Positions 1 through 7,715 of a stretch of 64,000 nt of DNA are shown here, one piece after another (position 1 is the stretch's first letter; each line of letters opens with the position of its first letter). The DNA is from Jeotgalibacillus alimentarius. Its GTDB lineage: Bacteria; Bacillota; Bacilli; Bacillales; Jeotgalibacillaceae. Made by a program: the position numbers and the translations under genes. Location: positions 186,001-250,000 of the forward strand of contig NZ_JXRQ01000017.1 of assembly GCF_000829445.1 (NCBI RefSeq), written 5' to 3'. The notes under the pieces were generated by a model. That model did no database searches. It saw only the letters and a list, made by a program, of their open reading frames with translations, and had not been told where the DNA came from.

Positions 1-2
1 TT

Positions 3-161
3 AATCCATTAGTCCCATGGGGCGTGTGCGGTGTATTTATTACAAGTGTGCTGAATGTCAGCGTTTTAGATTATCTGCCATTTGCGTTTTTCTGCCTGGT
101 TTCACCGGTGATTACACTCATCTATATCAAAACAGGGTGGACCATTACGAAAACCGGATGA
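3..161 (+). CDS. NhaC-type Na+/H+ antiporter, C-terminal end (5' truncated)
   Basis: The only open forward frame at the left edge encodes 52 residues and ends at TGA 159-161; the rest of the gene lies outside the window. The peptide starts NPLVPWGVCG, continues through a hydrophobic stretch including DYLPFAFFCL, then a PVITLIY turn and a short charged tail. This is how NhaC-family sodium/proton antiporters end (Pro-Trp-Asn/Gly-x-Cys-Gly helix followed by a final membrane segment). The protein would exchange Na+ for H+ in the membrane. The assignment rests on the C-terminus only, so a related ion-transporter family member is possible. Confidence 0.6.
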   Translation, partial: NPLVPWGVCGVFITSVLNVSVLDYLPFAFFCLVSPVITLIYIKTGWTITKTG

Positions 162-275
162 TTTGATGATATTGTGAACGAAGCATTTTAAAATTGATTA
201 GCGACAGGTTTGTCGGTATAGTGAAAAGTAGAGTAAAGTGCCGGTCTGTGCAGACTGGCGGAAGGAGCGTTTCAC

Positions 276-3200
276 TTGAATATCAGTCGTTTTTCAATCC
301 GGCGACCTGTTTTTACGATCGTCACCATGCTGGTTGTTCTGCTGATCGGAACAATCTCATTAACCAGAATTCCCCTGCAGCTGATTCCGAATATTAATGC
401 ACCTGTTTCAGTTGTTGTTACTTCATACCCGGGAGCGGGACCTACAGAAGTATTAGAAAAAATAACAAAACCAATTGAGTCTGAAGTATCATTACTTCCA
501 GGACTGGAAAGTGTCCAGTCGACTTCAACAGAGGGCTCAAACCTGATTCTGCTTGAATTTAATTTCTCTACTGATATAGAAGAGATTGAAGCAGATATCA
601 GACAGGCGGTAGAACAGGCGCAATTACCTGATGATGCAAATGAGCCGCGTGTCCTGCAGTTCGACCCGTCTCAATTTCCTGTCATCCAGATGAGCCTTCG
701 TTCAGGAGATGAAGGCACAGATATCAGGGAACTTGCAGAAGAACTGGAAGTGGAATTGACTCGGACTGAAGGTGTTGCCAGTGTTGATATCTCTAATTCA
801 CTTTCTGAAGAGGTCAGAATTTCACTTGACCAGGAACAGCTTGAAACTTATGGCTTAACTCAAACTGATATTTCAAACGCAATTCAGTCCAACAATATTT
901 CATTTCCCGGTGATTCAGTTGAAACAGATGGGAAAAGCCTGACAACCAGGATTTTAAGTACGCTTACTTCAGTAGAAGATATTGAGAATCTTGTGGTATC
1001 TGCAGACCCGCAGACCGGAGATGATGTCACAATCAGTGACGTTTCAGAGATTACGCTTGGAGAACCTGAACAGAATGTCATCACAAGAGCGAATGAAGAA
1101 GATGCTGTTCTGATTAGTGTGCTCCAGGAATCAGATGCAAATACTGCTGATGTATCTACAGCTTTTCAGGAGTCACTTGATGAACTGCTGAATGAAGAAC
1201 GATATGAAAATGTAACGGCCGATGTACTTTTTGACCAGGGGGATTATATCCAGCTGGCGATCGGTAATATTGCGAGCTCACTGATTTTCGGGGGCATATT
1301 CGCGATGGCAGTATTGTTTCTATTCTTAAGAAATATTAAAAGTCCGATTATCATCGGTGTAGCGATTCCTTACTCAGTGATCGTCACATTTGTCCTGATG
1401 TACTTTGCAGATTTCTCACTGAACATCTTTACACTTGGTGCACTTGCACTTGGAATCGGAATGCTCGTGGATAATGCCATTGTTGTACTTGAAAATATCT
1501 ATCGTCATCTTGCTATGAAGAAAGATCCTAAAACAGCTGCGAGAGAAGGCTCAAAAGAGGTAGCAAGTGCAATTACAGCTTCCACACTGACCACAATTGC
1601 TGTATTCATTCCAGTTGTATTTATTGAGGGTCTGATTGGGGATCTGTTCACTGAATTTGCTTTAACCATTTCATTCAGTTTATTTGCATCGCTTGTTGTT
1701 GCATTAACAGTTATCCCGATGCTTGCGAGCAAAATGCTGAAAGAGCCGAAAGAAGATATAGAAGAAAAACGGAGAGAATCACCGTTTATCAAACGTTTTA
1801 TCAGTTCTGTCAGATGGTCATTAAGACGCAGATGGCTGCCACTGCTGATCATGACCGCATTGCTTGGAGCAAGTGGATACGGACTATTCAGCGTCGGTAC
1901 ACAATTTCTCCCGGCAACAGATGAAGGTTTCTTTGATATTAGTGTGTCCCTTGAAAATGGAACTGCAATAGAAGAAACTGAAGCTGTGGTTGATGCAATA
2001 GAAGAAGAATTGATGCAGGAAGAATCGATTGATGTATACCTGAGTCAGATCGGGTCATCTCAACAGGGATCTTTCGATGGATCTACCGATGGTTCAACTG
2101 CAAGTATTTTTGTTAAAATGGTGCCTCTTGATGAACGTGAGATTTCAATTTTTGAACTGATTGAAGATATCTCACCACAAATCGAGGATGCGGCAGTTGA
2201 AGTGAATGAGACAGCAGAAGTATCTGCTTCACTACAAACAGCAACAGGAACATCTCCGCAGACATTATCTTTTGATGTGAGAGATGCGAATGAAAGCCGT
2301 CTGAACGAATCAATTGAAGAGATTAGAGAAGCACTGCTGTCACTTGATTCAATTACAGAAGTTGAAACAGACCTTGAAGACACAGTAGAAGAGGTCCAGA
2401 TTGAAATTAACAGAGAAGAAGCCAGAACTGCCGGACTTGCTCCTGCCCAGATCGCCCAGGAGGTTAATGCTGTAACACGTGGTGCGCTGGCAACTCAAAT
2501 CATTACAGATGATTCAAATGTGTATGATGTATACATTCAGTATGAAGAAGATATTGCCAATACAATTGAAGGACTTGAAGAACTATCGCTCCGCTCTCCT
2601 TCAGGAGAATTTGTCGCGCTTGGCGATGTTGCAGATATCACAATAGGTGAAGGGCCTGTATCGATCCAAAGAATTGACCAGCAATCCGCTGTAGGATTCA
2701 CCGCTTCTTACACAACTGATACTAATCTTGGTGTGGTGTCTCAAGAAGTAGATGAAGCAATTGCTGATCTTAACCTGCCTGAAGAAACTGAAGTTGTTTT
2801 TGGCGGAGACAGAGAGCTGCTTGAAGATTCGATCGTAGACATGCTGCTTGCTGTTGCTCTGGCGATTGTCCTCGTTTACTTTGTAATGGCAGCACAATTC
2901 GAATCATTTAAATATCCATTTGTTATTATGTTCACTGTACCGCTGATGATTATTGGTGTTGCGCTTGCTCAATTTATTACGCAAACACCAGTAAGTGTAA
3001 CGTCGATAATAGGATTACTCATACTAACCGGTATCGTAGTTAATAACGGTATTGTGCTTGTTGATTATATTAATCAGCGTAAACAGTCAGGAATGGACAG
3101 TTACGATGCCATTGTTACTTCGGTACGTGACCGTGCCAGACCGATTCTGATGACGGCACTGACTACTATTCTGGGACTTGTACCATTGGCGCTTGGATTT

Positions 3201-3347
3201 GGTGAAGGGACAGAGATTAACCAGCCTATGGCAATTACAGTCATCGGTGGATTAATCAGTTCGACATTCCTTACACTTTATATTGTGCCGATTATCTACA
3301 GTTTTATTGATCCTGCTACCAGAAGAATGAATAAAAAAGCGAAATAA
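276..3347 (+). CDS. RND-family efflux transporter, SwrC/AcrB-like
   Basis: This 1023-residue protein has the complete RND layout: TM1 at about residues 11-29, a large extracytoplasmic domain to about 325, TM2-6, a short cytoplasmic link, TM7 at about 518-538, a second large extracytoplasmic domain and TM8-12. The TM4 motif GMLVDNAIVV, with the proton-relay Asp near residue 399, and the equivalent GIVVNNGIVLVDY late in the protein are typical of the family. Members use the proton gradient to expel amphiphilic compounds; the Bacillus homologue SwrC (YerP) exports surfactin-type lipopeptides. No membrane-fusion or outer-membrane partner lies beside it, as expected in a Gram-positive. The TTG start follows a GGAAGG ribosome-binding site. 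The substrate here is unknown. Confidence 0.9.
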   Translation: MNISRFSIRRPVFTIVTMLVVLLIGTISLTRIPLQLIPNINAPVSVVVTSYPGAGPTEVLEKITKPIESEVSLLPGLESVQSTSTEGSNLILLEFNFSTDIEEIEADIRQAVEQAQLPDDANEPRVLQFDPSQFPVIQMSLRSGDEGTDIRELAEELEVELTRTEGVASVDISNSLSEEVRISLDQEQLETYGLTQTDISNAIQSNNISFPGDSVETDGKSLTTRILSTLTSVEDIENLVVSADPQTGDDVTISDVSEITLGEPEQNVITRANEEDAVLISVLQESDANTADVSTAFQESLDELLNEERYENVTADVLFDQGDYIQLAIGNIASSLIFGGIFAMAVLFLFLRNIKSPIIIGVAIPYSVIVTFVLMYFADFSLNIFTLGALALGIGMLVDNAIVVLENIYRHLAMKKDPKTAAREGSKEVASAITASTLTTIAVFIPVVFIEGLIGDLFTEFALTISFSLFASLVVALTVIPMLASKMLKEPKEDIEEKRRESPFIKRFISSVRWSLRRRWLPLLIMTALLGASGYGLFSVGTQFLPATDEGFFDISVSLENGTAIEETEAVVDAIEEELMQEESIDVYLSQIGSSQQGSFDGSTDGSTASIFVKMVPLDEREISIFELIEDISPQIEDAAVEVNETAEVSASLQTATGTSPQTLSFDVRDANESRLNESIEEIREALLSLDSITEVETDLEDTVEEVQIEINREEARTAGLAPAQIAQEVNAVTRGALATQIITDDSNVYDVYIQYEEDIANTIEGLEELSLRSPSGEFVALGDVADITIGEGPVSIQRIDQQSAVGFTASYTTDTNLGVVSQEVDEAIADLNLPEETEVVFGGDRELLEDSIVDMLLAVALAIVLVYFVMAAQFESFKYPFVIMFTVPLMIIGVALAQFITQTPVSVTSIIGLLILTGIVVNNGIVLVDYINQRKQSGMDSYDAIVTSVRDRARPILMTALTTILGLVPLALGFGEGTEINQPMAITVIGGLISSTFLTLYIVPIIYSFIDPATRRMNKKAK

Positions 3348-3353
3348 CCTGAA

Positions 3354-3387
3354 AAGGGCTGAGACGAATGCGTCTCAGCCCTTTATT
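3354..3387 (+). terminator. Rho-independent terminator after the RND gene
   Basis: A 13-bp perfect stem (AAGGGCTGAGACG with its complement) closes a four-base AATG loop and is followed by a T-rich stretch. The GCTGAGAC core recurs in other terminators of this window. Confidence 0.9.
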
Positions 3388-3432
3388 AATTAACCATTTA
3401 TTCTGTATAATTGGTAAAAAAGGAGTGTTGGG

Positions 3433-4524
3433 ATGAAGACAGGATATTTTATGACAGGATTTCCGGGTTTTATCAGTGAAAAGCTGTTAAGGATATGGCT
3501 GAATGAGAAAGATGAAAAACATATTTACTTACTTGTACTACCTTCGATGCAGCAAAAAGCAGCTGCAAGAATCGAACAGCTCAAGTCTGAAATCCAGACT
3601 ATGTCCACAATTCATATTGTGCAGGGAGATATCACAAAAAAAGATATTGGTTTATCTTCAACTGTCCATACTTACTTAAAAGATAAAATAAACTATGTCT
3701 GGCATCTCGCAGCTGCATACGACCTCGCTATTGATCAGCCGACAGCATATAAGGTAAATGTTAAAGGGACTTACCATGTAAATGAGTGGGTTAAATCCCT
3801 TACAAAATTAAAACGGTATGTATATTTTAGTACCGCTTATGTTGCCGGCAGAAGAAACGGGCTTATAAAAGAAGATGAGCTGATCAGGCCGGAGCAGTTC
3901 AGAAATTACTATGAAGAAACGAAATTCGAAGCGGAAGTGCTTGTAGATAAAATGAAAGAAGACTATCCTGTAACGATTCTGCGGCCCGGGATCGTTAAAG
4001 GTGATACTGTAACAGGTGAGACCAGTAAGTTTGATGGACCATATTACTTACTGAATATATTTGATAAAACGAAGAAGCTTTCACGGATTCCATATATCAG
4101 TAAAAGCAGCGCAAAATTAAACGTAGTGCCTGTTGAGTATGTGATTGATGCAGCGTCATTCCTTGGCAGGTATGAAAAAAGTGCCGGTAAAACCTATCAT
4201 CTGACAGATCCAAACCCTTACCCGGCGAGAGAGATCTACAGGTTTCTCATGCAAAAGCAAACAGGCAGAACACCAAAAGGCTTTCTGTCTCATAAAATGA
4301 TGGATAAAGCATTAGCGATTCCTAAAGTAAGAAAACATCTGGGAGCTGAAAGAGAGGGACTTGAATACTTCTTCTGGGATGGAGAGTTTGATCAGTCTCA
4401 AACAGCCGAAGACTTAAAAGAATCAGGTATCAAGTGTGCAGACTTTCTTGATGGCCTTGATGCGATGGTATCATTTTATAATCGTCATAAGGATGAAAAA
4501 GAATTTCATACAATGATAAAATAA
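3433..4524 (+). CDS. Extended SDR-family NAD(P)-dependent reductase (acyl/thioester-reductase-like)
   Basis: This 363-residue protein starts with a Rossmann motif, TGFPGFIS at residues 8-15, where the third glycine of the usual TGxxGxxG is serine. The mid-protein HLAAAYD segment and the catalytic Tyr160-xxx-Lys164 pair (YYEETK) place it in the extended short-chain dehydrogenase/epimerase superfamily. The overall look (male-sterility/NAD_binding_4-type, with PGIVKGD after the active site) resembles proteins that reduce acyl thioesters, but no acyl substrate can be inferred. The ATG is preceded by AAAGGAG. It appears to be a single-gene unit between a terminator and the promoter of the next gene. 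Confidence 0.75.
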   Translation: MKTGYFMTGFPGFISEKLLRIWLNEKDEKHIYLLVLPSMQQKAAARIEQLKSEIQTMSTIHIVQGDITKKDIGLSSTVHTYLKDKINYVWHLAAAYDLAIDQPTAYKVNVKGTYHVNEWVKSLTKLKRYVYFSTAYVAGRRNGLIKEDELIRPEQFRNYYEETKFEAEVLVDKMKEDYPVTILRPGIVKGDTVTGETSKFDGPYYLLNIFDKTKKLSRIPYISKSSAKLNVVPVEYVIDAASFLGRYEKSAGKTYHLTDPNPYPAREIYRFLMQKQTGRTPKGFLSHKMMDKALAIPKVRKHLGAEREGLEYFFWDGEFDQSQTAEDLKESGIKCADFLDGLDAMVSFYNRHKDEKEFHTMIK

Positions 4525-4526
4525 CC

Positions 4527-4554
4527 TTGAAAAAAATACCTGTAATGATATAAT
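4527..4554 (+). promoter_or_regulatory. SigA-type promoter for the riboswitch-terC unit
   Basis: TTGAAA and a perfect TATAAT box are separated by 16 bp. Transcription would start near 4561, just upstream of the manganese riboswitch. Confidence 0.65.
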
Positions 4555-4576
4555 AAATTCAATTCAATAGCGCTTT

Positions 4577-4722
4577 GACATCTGTCAAGGGGGAGTAGCT
4601 TTAGCTGTTAATCAGCTAATTATGATCGTCACGACATGAACACAGCGGTTCATCGGTCATAATGGCATTGTCATAATGCTTTGCAAGACCTTTGCCTTTT
4701 ATTAGGCAAAGGTCTTTTTATG
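4577..4722 (+). ncRNA. yybP-ykoY manganese riboswitch with expression platform
   Basis: The leader between the promoter and the TerC gene carries the hallmark GGGGAGTAGC sequence of the yybP-ykoY (Mn2+) aptamer at about 4590-4599 and the second conserved block GCAAGACC at 4683-4690. The 3' side of the aptamer's basal stem (ACCTTTG) also forms the 5' arm of a strong terminator (4685-4722). Metal binding that stabilises the aptamer would therefore prevent the terminator and switch the downstream gene on, as established for this riboswitch class. Gene context (a TerC-family protein downstream) is also typical. Exact aptamer ends are estimated. Confidence 0.88.
4685..4722 (+). terminator. Riboswitch-controlled terminator
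   Basis: A 12-bp stem (AAGACCTTTGCC with its complement) and an eight-base loop are followed by TTTTTAT. The left arm overlaps the aptamer, so the hairpin competes with Mn2+-bound folding. Confidence 0.85.
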
Positions 4723-4800
4723 TTGATTTCACTTGTTTTGGCAAATGATTAATTCCTGGCGAATTGGAGAAAATGAAAAGATACAAGAGGAGGATACAAG

Positions 4801-5580
4801 ATGGATGCAGCATTGTTGCTGGAGTATGGCTGGGTACTGCTGATTCTGATCGGACTTGAAGGGATACTTGCAGCTGATAACGCAGTTGTGATGGCGGTAA
4901 TGGTTAAGCATTTACCACCTGAACAGCGTAAAAAGGCATTATTCTACGGATTATTTGGAGCTTTTGTTTTCAGATTTGCCTCATTGTTTTTAATTGCAAT
5001 ATTAATCGACGTATGGCAGGTACAGGCGATCGGGGCTGCCTATCTGCTCTATATTTCAATCAGTCACGTAGTCAAACAAATCAGATCAAAACATGACGAG
5101 TCAGTTGAAGCTGATGAAGCTGAAAAATCCGCTAAAGGATCAGGCTTCTGGATGACAGTATTAAAAGTTGAGCTCGCTGATATCGCTTTTGCCGTTGACT
5201 CCATGCTGGCTGCAGTGGCACTTGCGTTAACGCTGCCGGCAGTTGGAGCTTTTGAAATCGGAGGAATGGATGGCGGACAGTTCATCGTCATTTTCCTTGG
5301 CGGTCTGATCGGTCTGATCATCATGCGTTTTGCAGCCCACTGGTTTGTAAAGCTACTGGGCAAATATCCGTTGCTTGAAACGACTGCTTTCTTAATCGTC
5401 GGATGGGTTGGTGTAAAGCTTGTCGTGCTGACTCTTGGACATCCAAATGTTCAACTGATCGATACGCATTTCCCACATTCAACTGAGTGGAAAATTATAT
5501 TCTGGTCAATTCTGGTGCTGATTGCAGGCGGAGGATATATGTTAGCAAAAAGAAGAGGGCAGGAAAGTTCTGCACATTAA
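4801..5580 (+). CDS. TerC-family membrane protein (YkoY/MeeY-like Mn2+ exporter)
   Basis: This 259-residue integral membrane protein has about seven hydrophobic segments. Both conserved acidic TerC motifs are present: the EGILAADNAVV stretch around Asp26 and the later ELADIAFAVDS stretch. TerC proteins of Bacillus (YkoY/MeeY, YceF/MeeF) export manganese and support metallation of secreted enzymes. The upstream Mn2+ riboswitch fits that role. The ATG follows GAGGAGG. It is monocistronic, ending in a terminator within 40 bp. The function is inferred from family and riboswitch and is not shown by the sequence alone. Confidence 0.9.
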   Translation: MDAALLLEYGWVLLILIGLEGILAADNAVVMAVMVKHLPPEQRKKALFYGLFGAFVFRFASLFLIAILIDVWQVQAIGAAYLLYISISHVVKQIRSKHDESVEADEAEKSAKGSGFWMTVLKVELADIAFAVDSMLAAVALALTLPAVGAFEIGGMDGGQFIVIFLGGLIGLIIMRFAAHWFVKLLGKYPLLETTAFLIVGWVGVKLVVLTLGHPNVQLIDTHFPHSTEWKIIFWSILVLIAGGGYMLAKRRGQESSAH

Positions 5581-5584
5581 TGCT

Positions 5585-5617
5585 AAAAAAGCTGAGACAA
5601 TGTCTCGGCTTTTTTTA
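5585..5617 (+). terminator. Rho-independent terminator after terC
   Basis: GCTGAGACA pairs with TGTCTCGGC (one G-T pair), flanked by A6 and T7 runs. Confidence 0.88.
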
Positions 5618-5640
5618 TTTTATTTCAACAAAATTAAAAA

Positions 5641-5670
5641 GACCCCCTGATATTACAGAAACATTACGTA
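5641..5670 (+). promoter_or_regulatory. Candidate SigI-dependent autoregulatory promoter
   Basis: GACCCCC at 5641-5647 matches the -35 signature reported for SigI promoters (ACCCCC), and CGTA at 5667-5670 resembles the CGAA/CGWA -10 element. It lies about 85 bp upstream of sigI, where SigI is known to autoregulate in B. subtilis. The 19-bp gap between the two elements may be too long, so the -10 assignment is uncertain. Confidence 0.45.
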
Positions 5671-5753
5671 AAGTTTATTAAAAGGGAAATGTTTCTTTCA
5701 ACACAGTTTACCGTTACAATTTATCTATCATGTGTTGAATAGAGGTGGAGAGG

Positions 5754-6500
5754 TTGATATCTTTCCTATTATTTGGGTTATATAAGTTTTCTTCAAAAGC
5801 TACACTCGAAGAAAAAGTAAAGCAGATACAAATGGGGGATACTGAGCTTTTATCAGAAGTGCTGGAAGCATATAAGCCTTTTGTTAAAAAAACAGCTTCA
5901 AAAGTATGCCGCCGTTATATATATGATTCCGACGATGAGTATAGTGTTGCGCTGATTGCATTTCACGATGCGCTGATGAAGTATCAGTCTGATAAAGGAG
6001 CTTCAGTGATCAGTTTTTCAGAACTTGTCATCAAACGCCGGGTCATTGATTATTTGCGTACTCACCAAAAGGAAAAGCAGGAAGTATTATTTGAGCCCGG
6101 CAGTGAGTCTGTTGATTCAGCCGGTTATCTCGAGAATGATCAGTCAATGAAAGCTTTTGCCAGTGAACAGGATGCTGAAGCAAGAAAAGAAGAGATCATA
6201 AAGTACAGTTTAGTCTTGAAAGAGTATGGTTTGTCATTTAATGAGCTGGCAGTCAGTTCACCGAAACACAAAGATGCCAGAGAGAATGCTGTCTTTATTG
6301 CAAAGCTGGTCAGCTCGAACAGTGAATGGTTTGCAGAACTGAAAAAGAAAAAAAGGCTTCCGATCAAGCAGATCGAAAAAGAAGTGGATGTCAGCAGAAA
6401 GACAATTGAAAGGAATCGTAAATATATCATCGCAGTAGCAATTTTAATCAACGGCCACTTTCCTTATCTTTATGAGTATGTGAAGGAGCAATTGCAATGA
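5754..6500 (+). CDS. sigI: RNA polymerase sigma factor SigI
   Basis: The product is about 248 residues, close to B. subtilis SigI (251). It has a sigma region-2 segment (ALIAFHDALMKY followed by LVIKRRVIDYLR) and a C-terminal DNA-binding part (LPIKQIEKEVDVSRKTIERN). SigI directs genes for heat and cell-envelope stress and is held inactive by the membrane anti-sigma factor RsgI, encoded immediately downstream with a 4-bp ATGA overlap. I prefer the TTG at 5754 because GAGGTG at 5742-5747 is a good ribosome-binding site six bases upstream; a GTG at 5745 lies within that site and would add three residues. Confidence 0.93.
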   Translation: MISFLLFGLYKFSSKATLEEKVKQIQMGDTELLSEVLEAYKPFVKKTASKVCRRYIYDSDDEYSVALIAFHDALMKYQSDKGASVISFSELVIKRRVIDYLRTHQKEKQEVLFEPGSESVDSAGYLENDQSMKAFASEQDAEARKEEIIKYSLVLKEYGLSFNELAVSSPKHKDARENAVFIAKLVSSNSEWFAELKKKKRLPIKQIEKEVDVSRKTIERNRKYIIAVAILINGHFPYLYEYVKEQLQ

Positions 6501-7597
6501 AAAAAGGAATCGTAATGGAAATTAAAAAAAGGCACTTAATTCTTTTAACTGTTGAGGGCGAATTTTGCAGGGTTAAAAATCCGGGTGGGCATATCCATGT
6601 CGGAGAAGAGGTCGCGGCAAGCGAGTACAGTGCGCGCAGTTACCCTCATTTAGCTGCTGCGGGCGCTTTGGCAGCAATTATGATGTTAGCTTTTGTCATA
6701 TTGGAACCGGTATTTAATCAGAAAACTTATGCCTATGTTGCAGTTGATATTAACCCAAGTTTTGAGATCGAATTAAATAAAGGCACTGAGGCGATAAATA
6801 TTGAAGCAGTAAATCATGATGCACAGCAAATGATCGAAAATATGGAACTTGAAAATCTTAATATTGAAGAAGTGATTTCAAGCATCATTAATGAAAGTAT
6901 TCAGGAAGGTTATTTATTACCTGAAAATGGTCAGGTGACGATATCTACAGTGATTTCTGAAGAAGCAGATCAGTCATTTGAAGAAGAACTGGAGTCGCTT
7001 TTAGCAAATGTATCGCGTGCGTCAGATGTATCGAATATTGCATTTTATGAAGGTTCACTCAGAGATATTGAGGCTGCTGAAAGACGGGGGATTTCATTTG
7101 GACAACTGTTGGCGGAAAAAAACAGTAAAAGTGAAGAAGATATCACACCTGAAAAACCAGCTGCTGTAGAAACTGAAACGGCGAATAAAGAAGATAATGA
7201 AACTTCAGAAGATACACAGGAAGATGATCATCAGGAAACCCAGGTGGATGAAGTCGAAATAACAGAAGACAAAAATGAACAAAACCATGTTGTGCCGGAA
7301 ACAGTAGATGAGGATTCACATGTGGATAAAGAAATGATAGAGAGTAGTAACGAAAGCAGTAGCAGTGGGAACAACGGAAACCGTGGTAACGACGGAAATA
7401 ATGGCAATACCGAAAACAATGGCAACAATGGCGATAACGGGAACAACGGAAATAACGGGAATAACGGGAACAATGGAAACAATGGAAACAATGGAAACAA
7501 CGGAAATAACGGGAACAACGGAAACAATGGCAACAACGGTAATAATGGAAATAACGGAAACAGTGGCAACAACGGAAACAACGGCAACAACAATTAA
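6497..7597 (+). CDS. rsgI: Anti-sigma factor RsgI with a Gly-Asn repeat tail
   Basis: This 366-residue protein has an N-terminal cytoplasmic anti-sigma domain (GIVMEIKKRHLILLTVEGEF), one membrane segment at about residues 52-73, and an extracytoplasmic domain beginning with the family motif AYVAVDINPSFEIELN. The Asn-Pro in this motif is the reported autocleavage site in RsgI proteins. An acidic linker then leads to about 26 Gly-Asn-Asn-type tripeptides up to the stop codon. RsgI binds and inhibits SigI; in B. subtilis its disordered outer region has been implicated in sensing wall defects. The gene overlaps sigI by 4 bp, so translation is probably coupled. The tail is the unusual part. Confidence 0.92.
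   Translation: MKKGIVMEIKKRHLILLTVEGEFCRVKNPGGHIHVGEEVAASEYSARSYPHLAAAGALAAIMMLAFVILEPVFNQKTYAYVAVDINPSFEIELNKGTEAINIEAVNHDAQQMIENMELENLNIEEVISSIINESIQEGYLLPENGQVTISTVISEEADQSFEEELESLLANVSRASDVSNIAFYEGSLRDIEAAERRGISFGQLLAEKNSKSEEDITPEKPAAVETETANKEDNETSEDTQEDDHQETQVDEVEITEDKNEQNHVVPETVDEDSHVDKEMIESSNESSSSGNNGNRGNDGNNGNTENNGNNGDNGNNGNNGNNGNNGNNGNNGNNGNNGNNGNNGNNGNNGNNGNSGNNGNNGNNN
7366..7594 (+). repeat. 9-bp tandem repeat encoding (Gly-Asn-Asn)n in rsgI
   Basis: About 230 bp consist of near-perfect 9-bp units of the form GGN-AAY-AAY, with synonymous variation (GGA/GGG/GGC/GGT, AAC/AAT) and occasional Arg, Asp, Thr, Glu or Ser substitutions. Such an array can expand or shrink by slippage without breaking the frame. 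Confidence 0.93.
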
Positions 7598-7619
7598 GCA
7601 GGAGTATTCCTGCTTTTTT
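7597..7619 (+). terminator. Terminator of the sigI-rsgI operon
   Basis: GCAGGA/TCCTGC stem with a GTAT loop and a run of six T, starting at the rsgI stop codon. Confidence 0.85.
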
Positions 7620-7715
7620 GTGTGTCAAAATATCAATGGTTCTACAGAAACTTGTTTAAAAGAGAGCGGTTTTCATATAAGCTATGTATAGATTTAAATG
7701 AAAGGAACTATAAAC

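Noticed and set aside
7143-7628. Long minus-strand ORFs rich in Leu, Pro, Phe and Cys opposite the rsgI tail
   Set aside because: They are produced by the 9-bp repeat read in antisense, lack ribosome-binding sites, and conflict with a well-supported gene.
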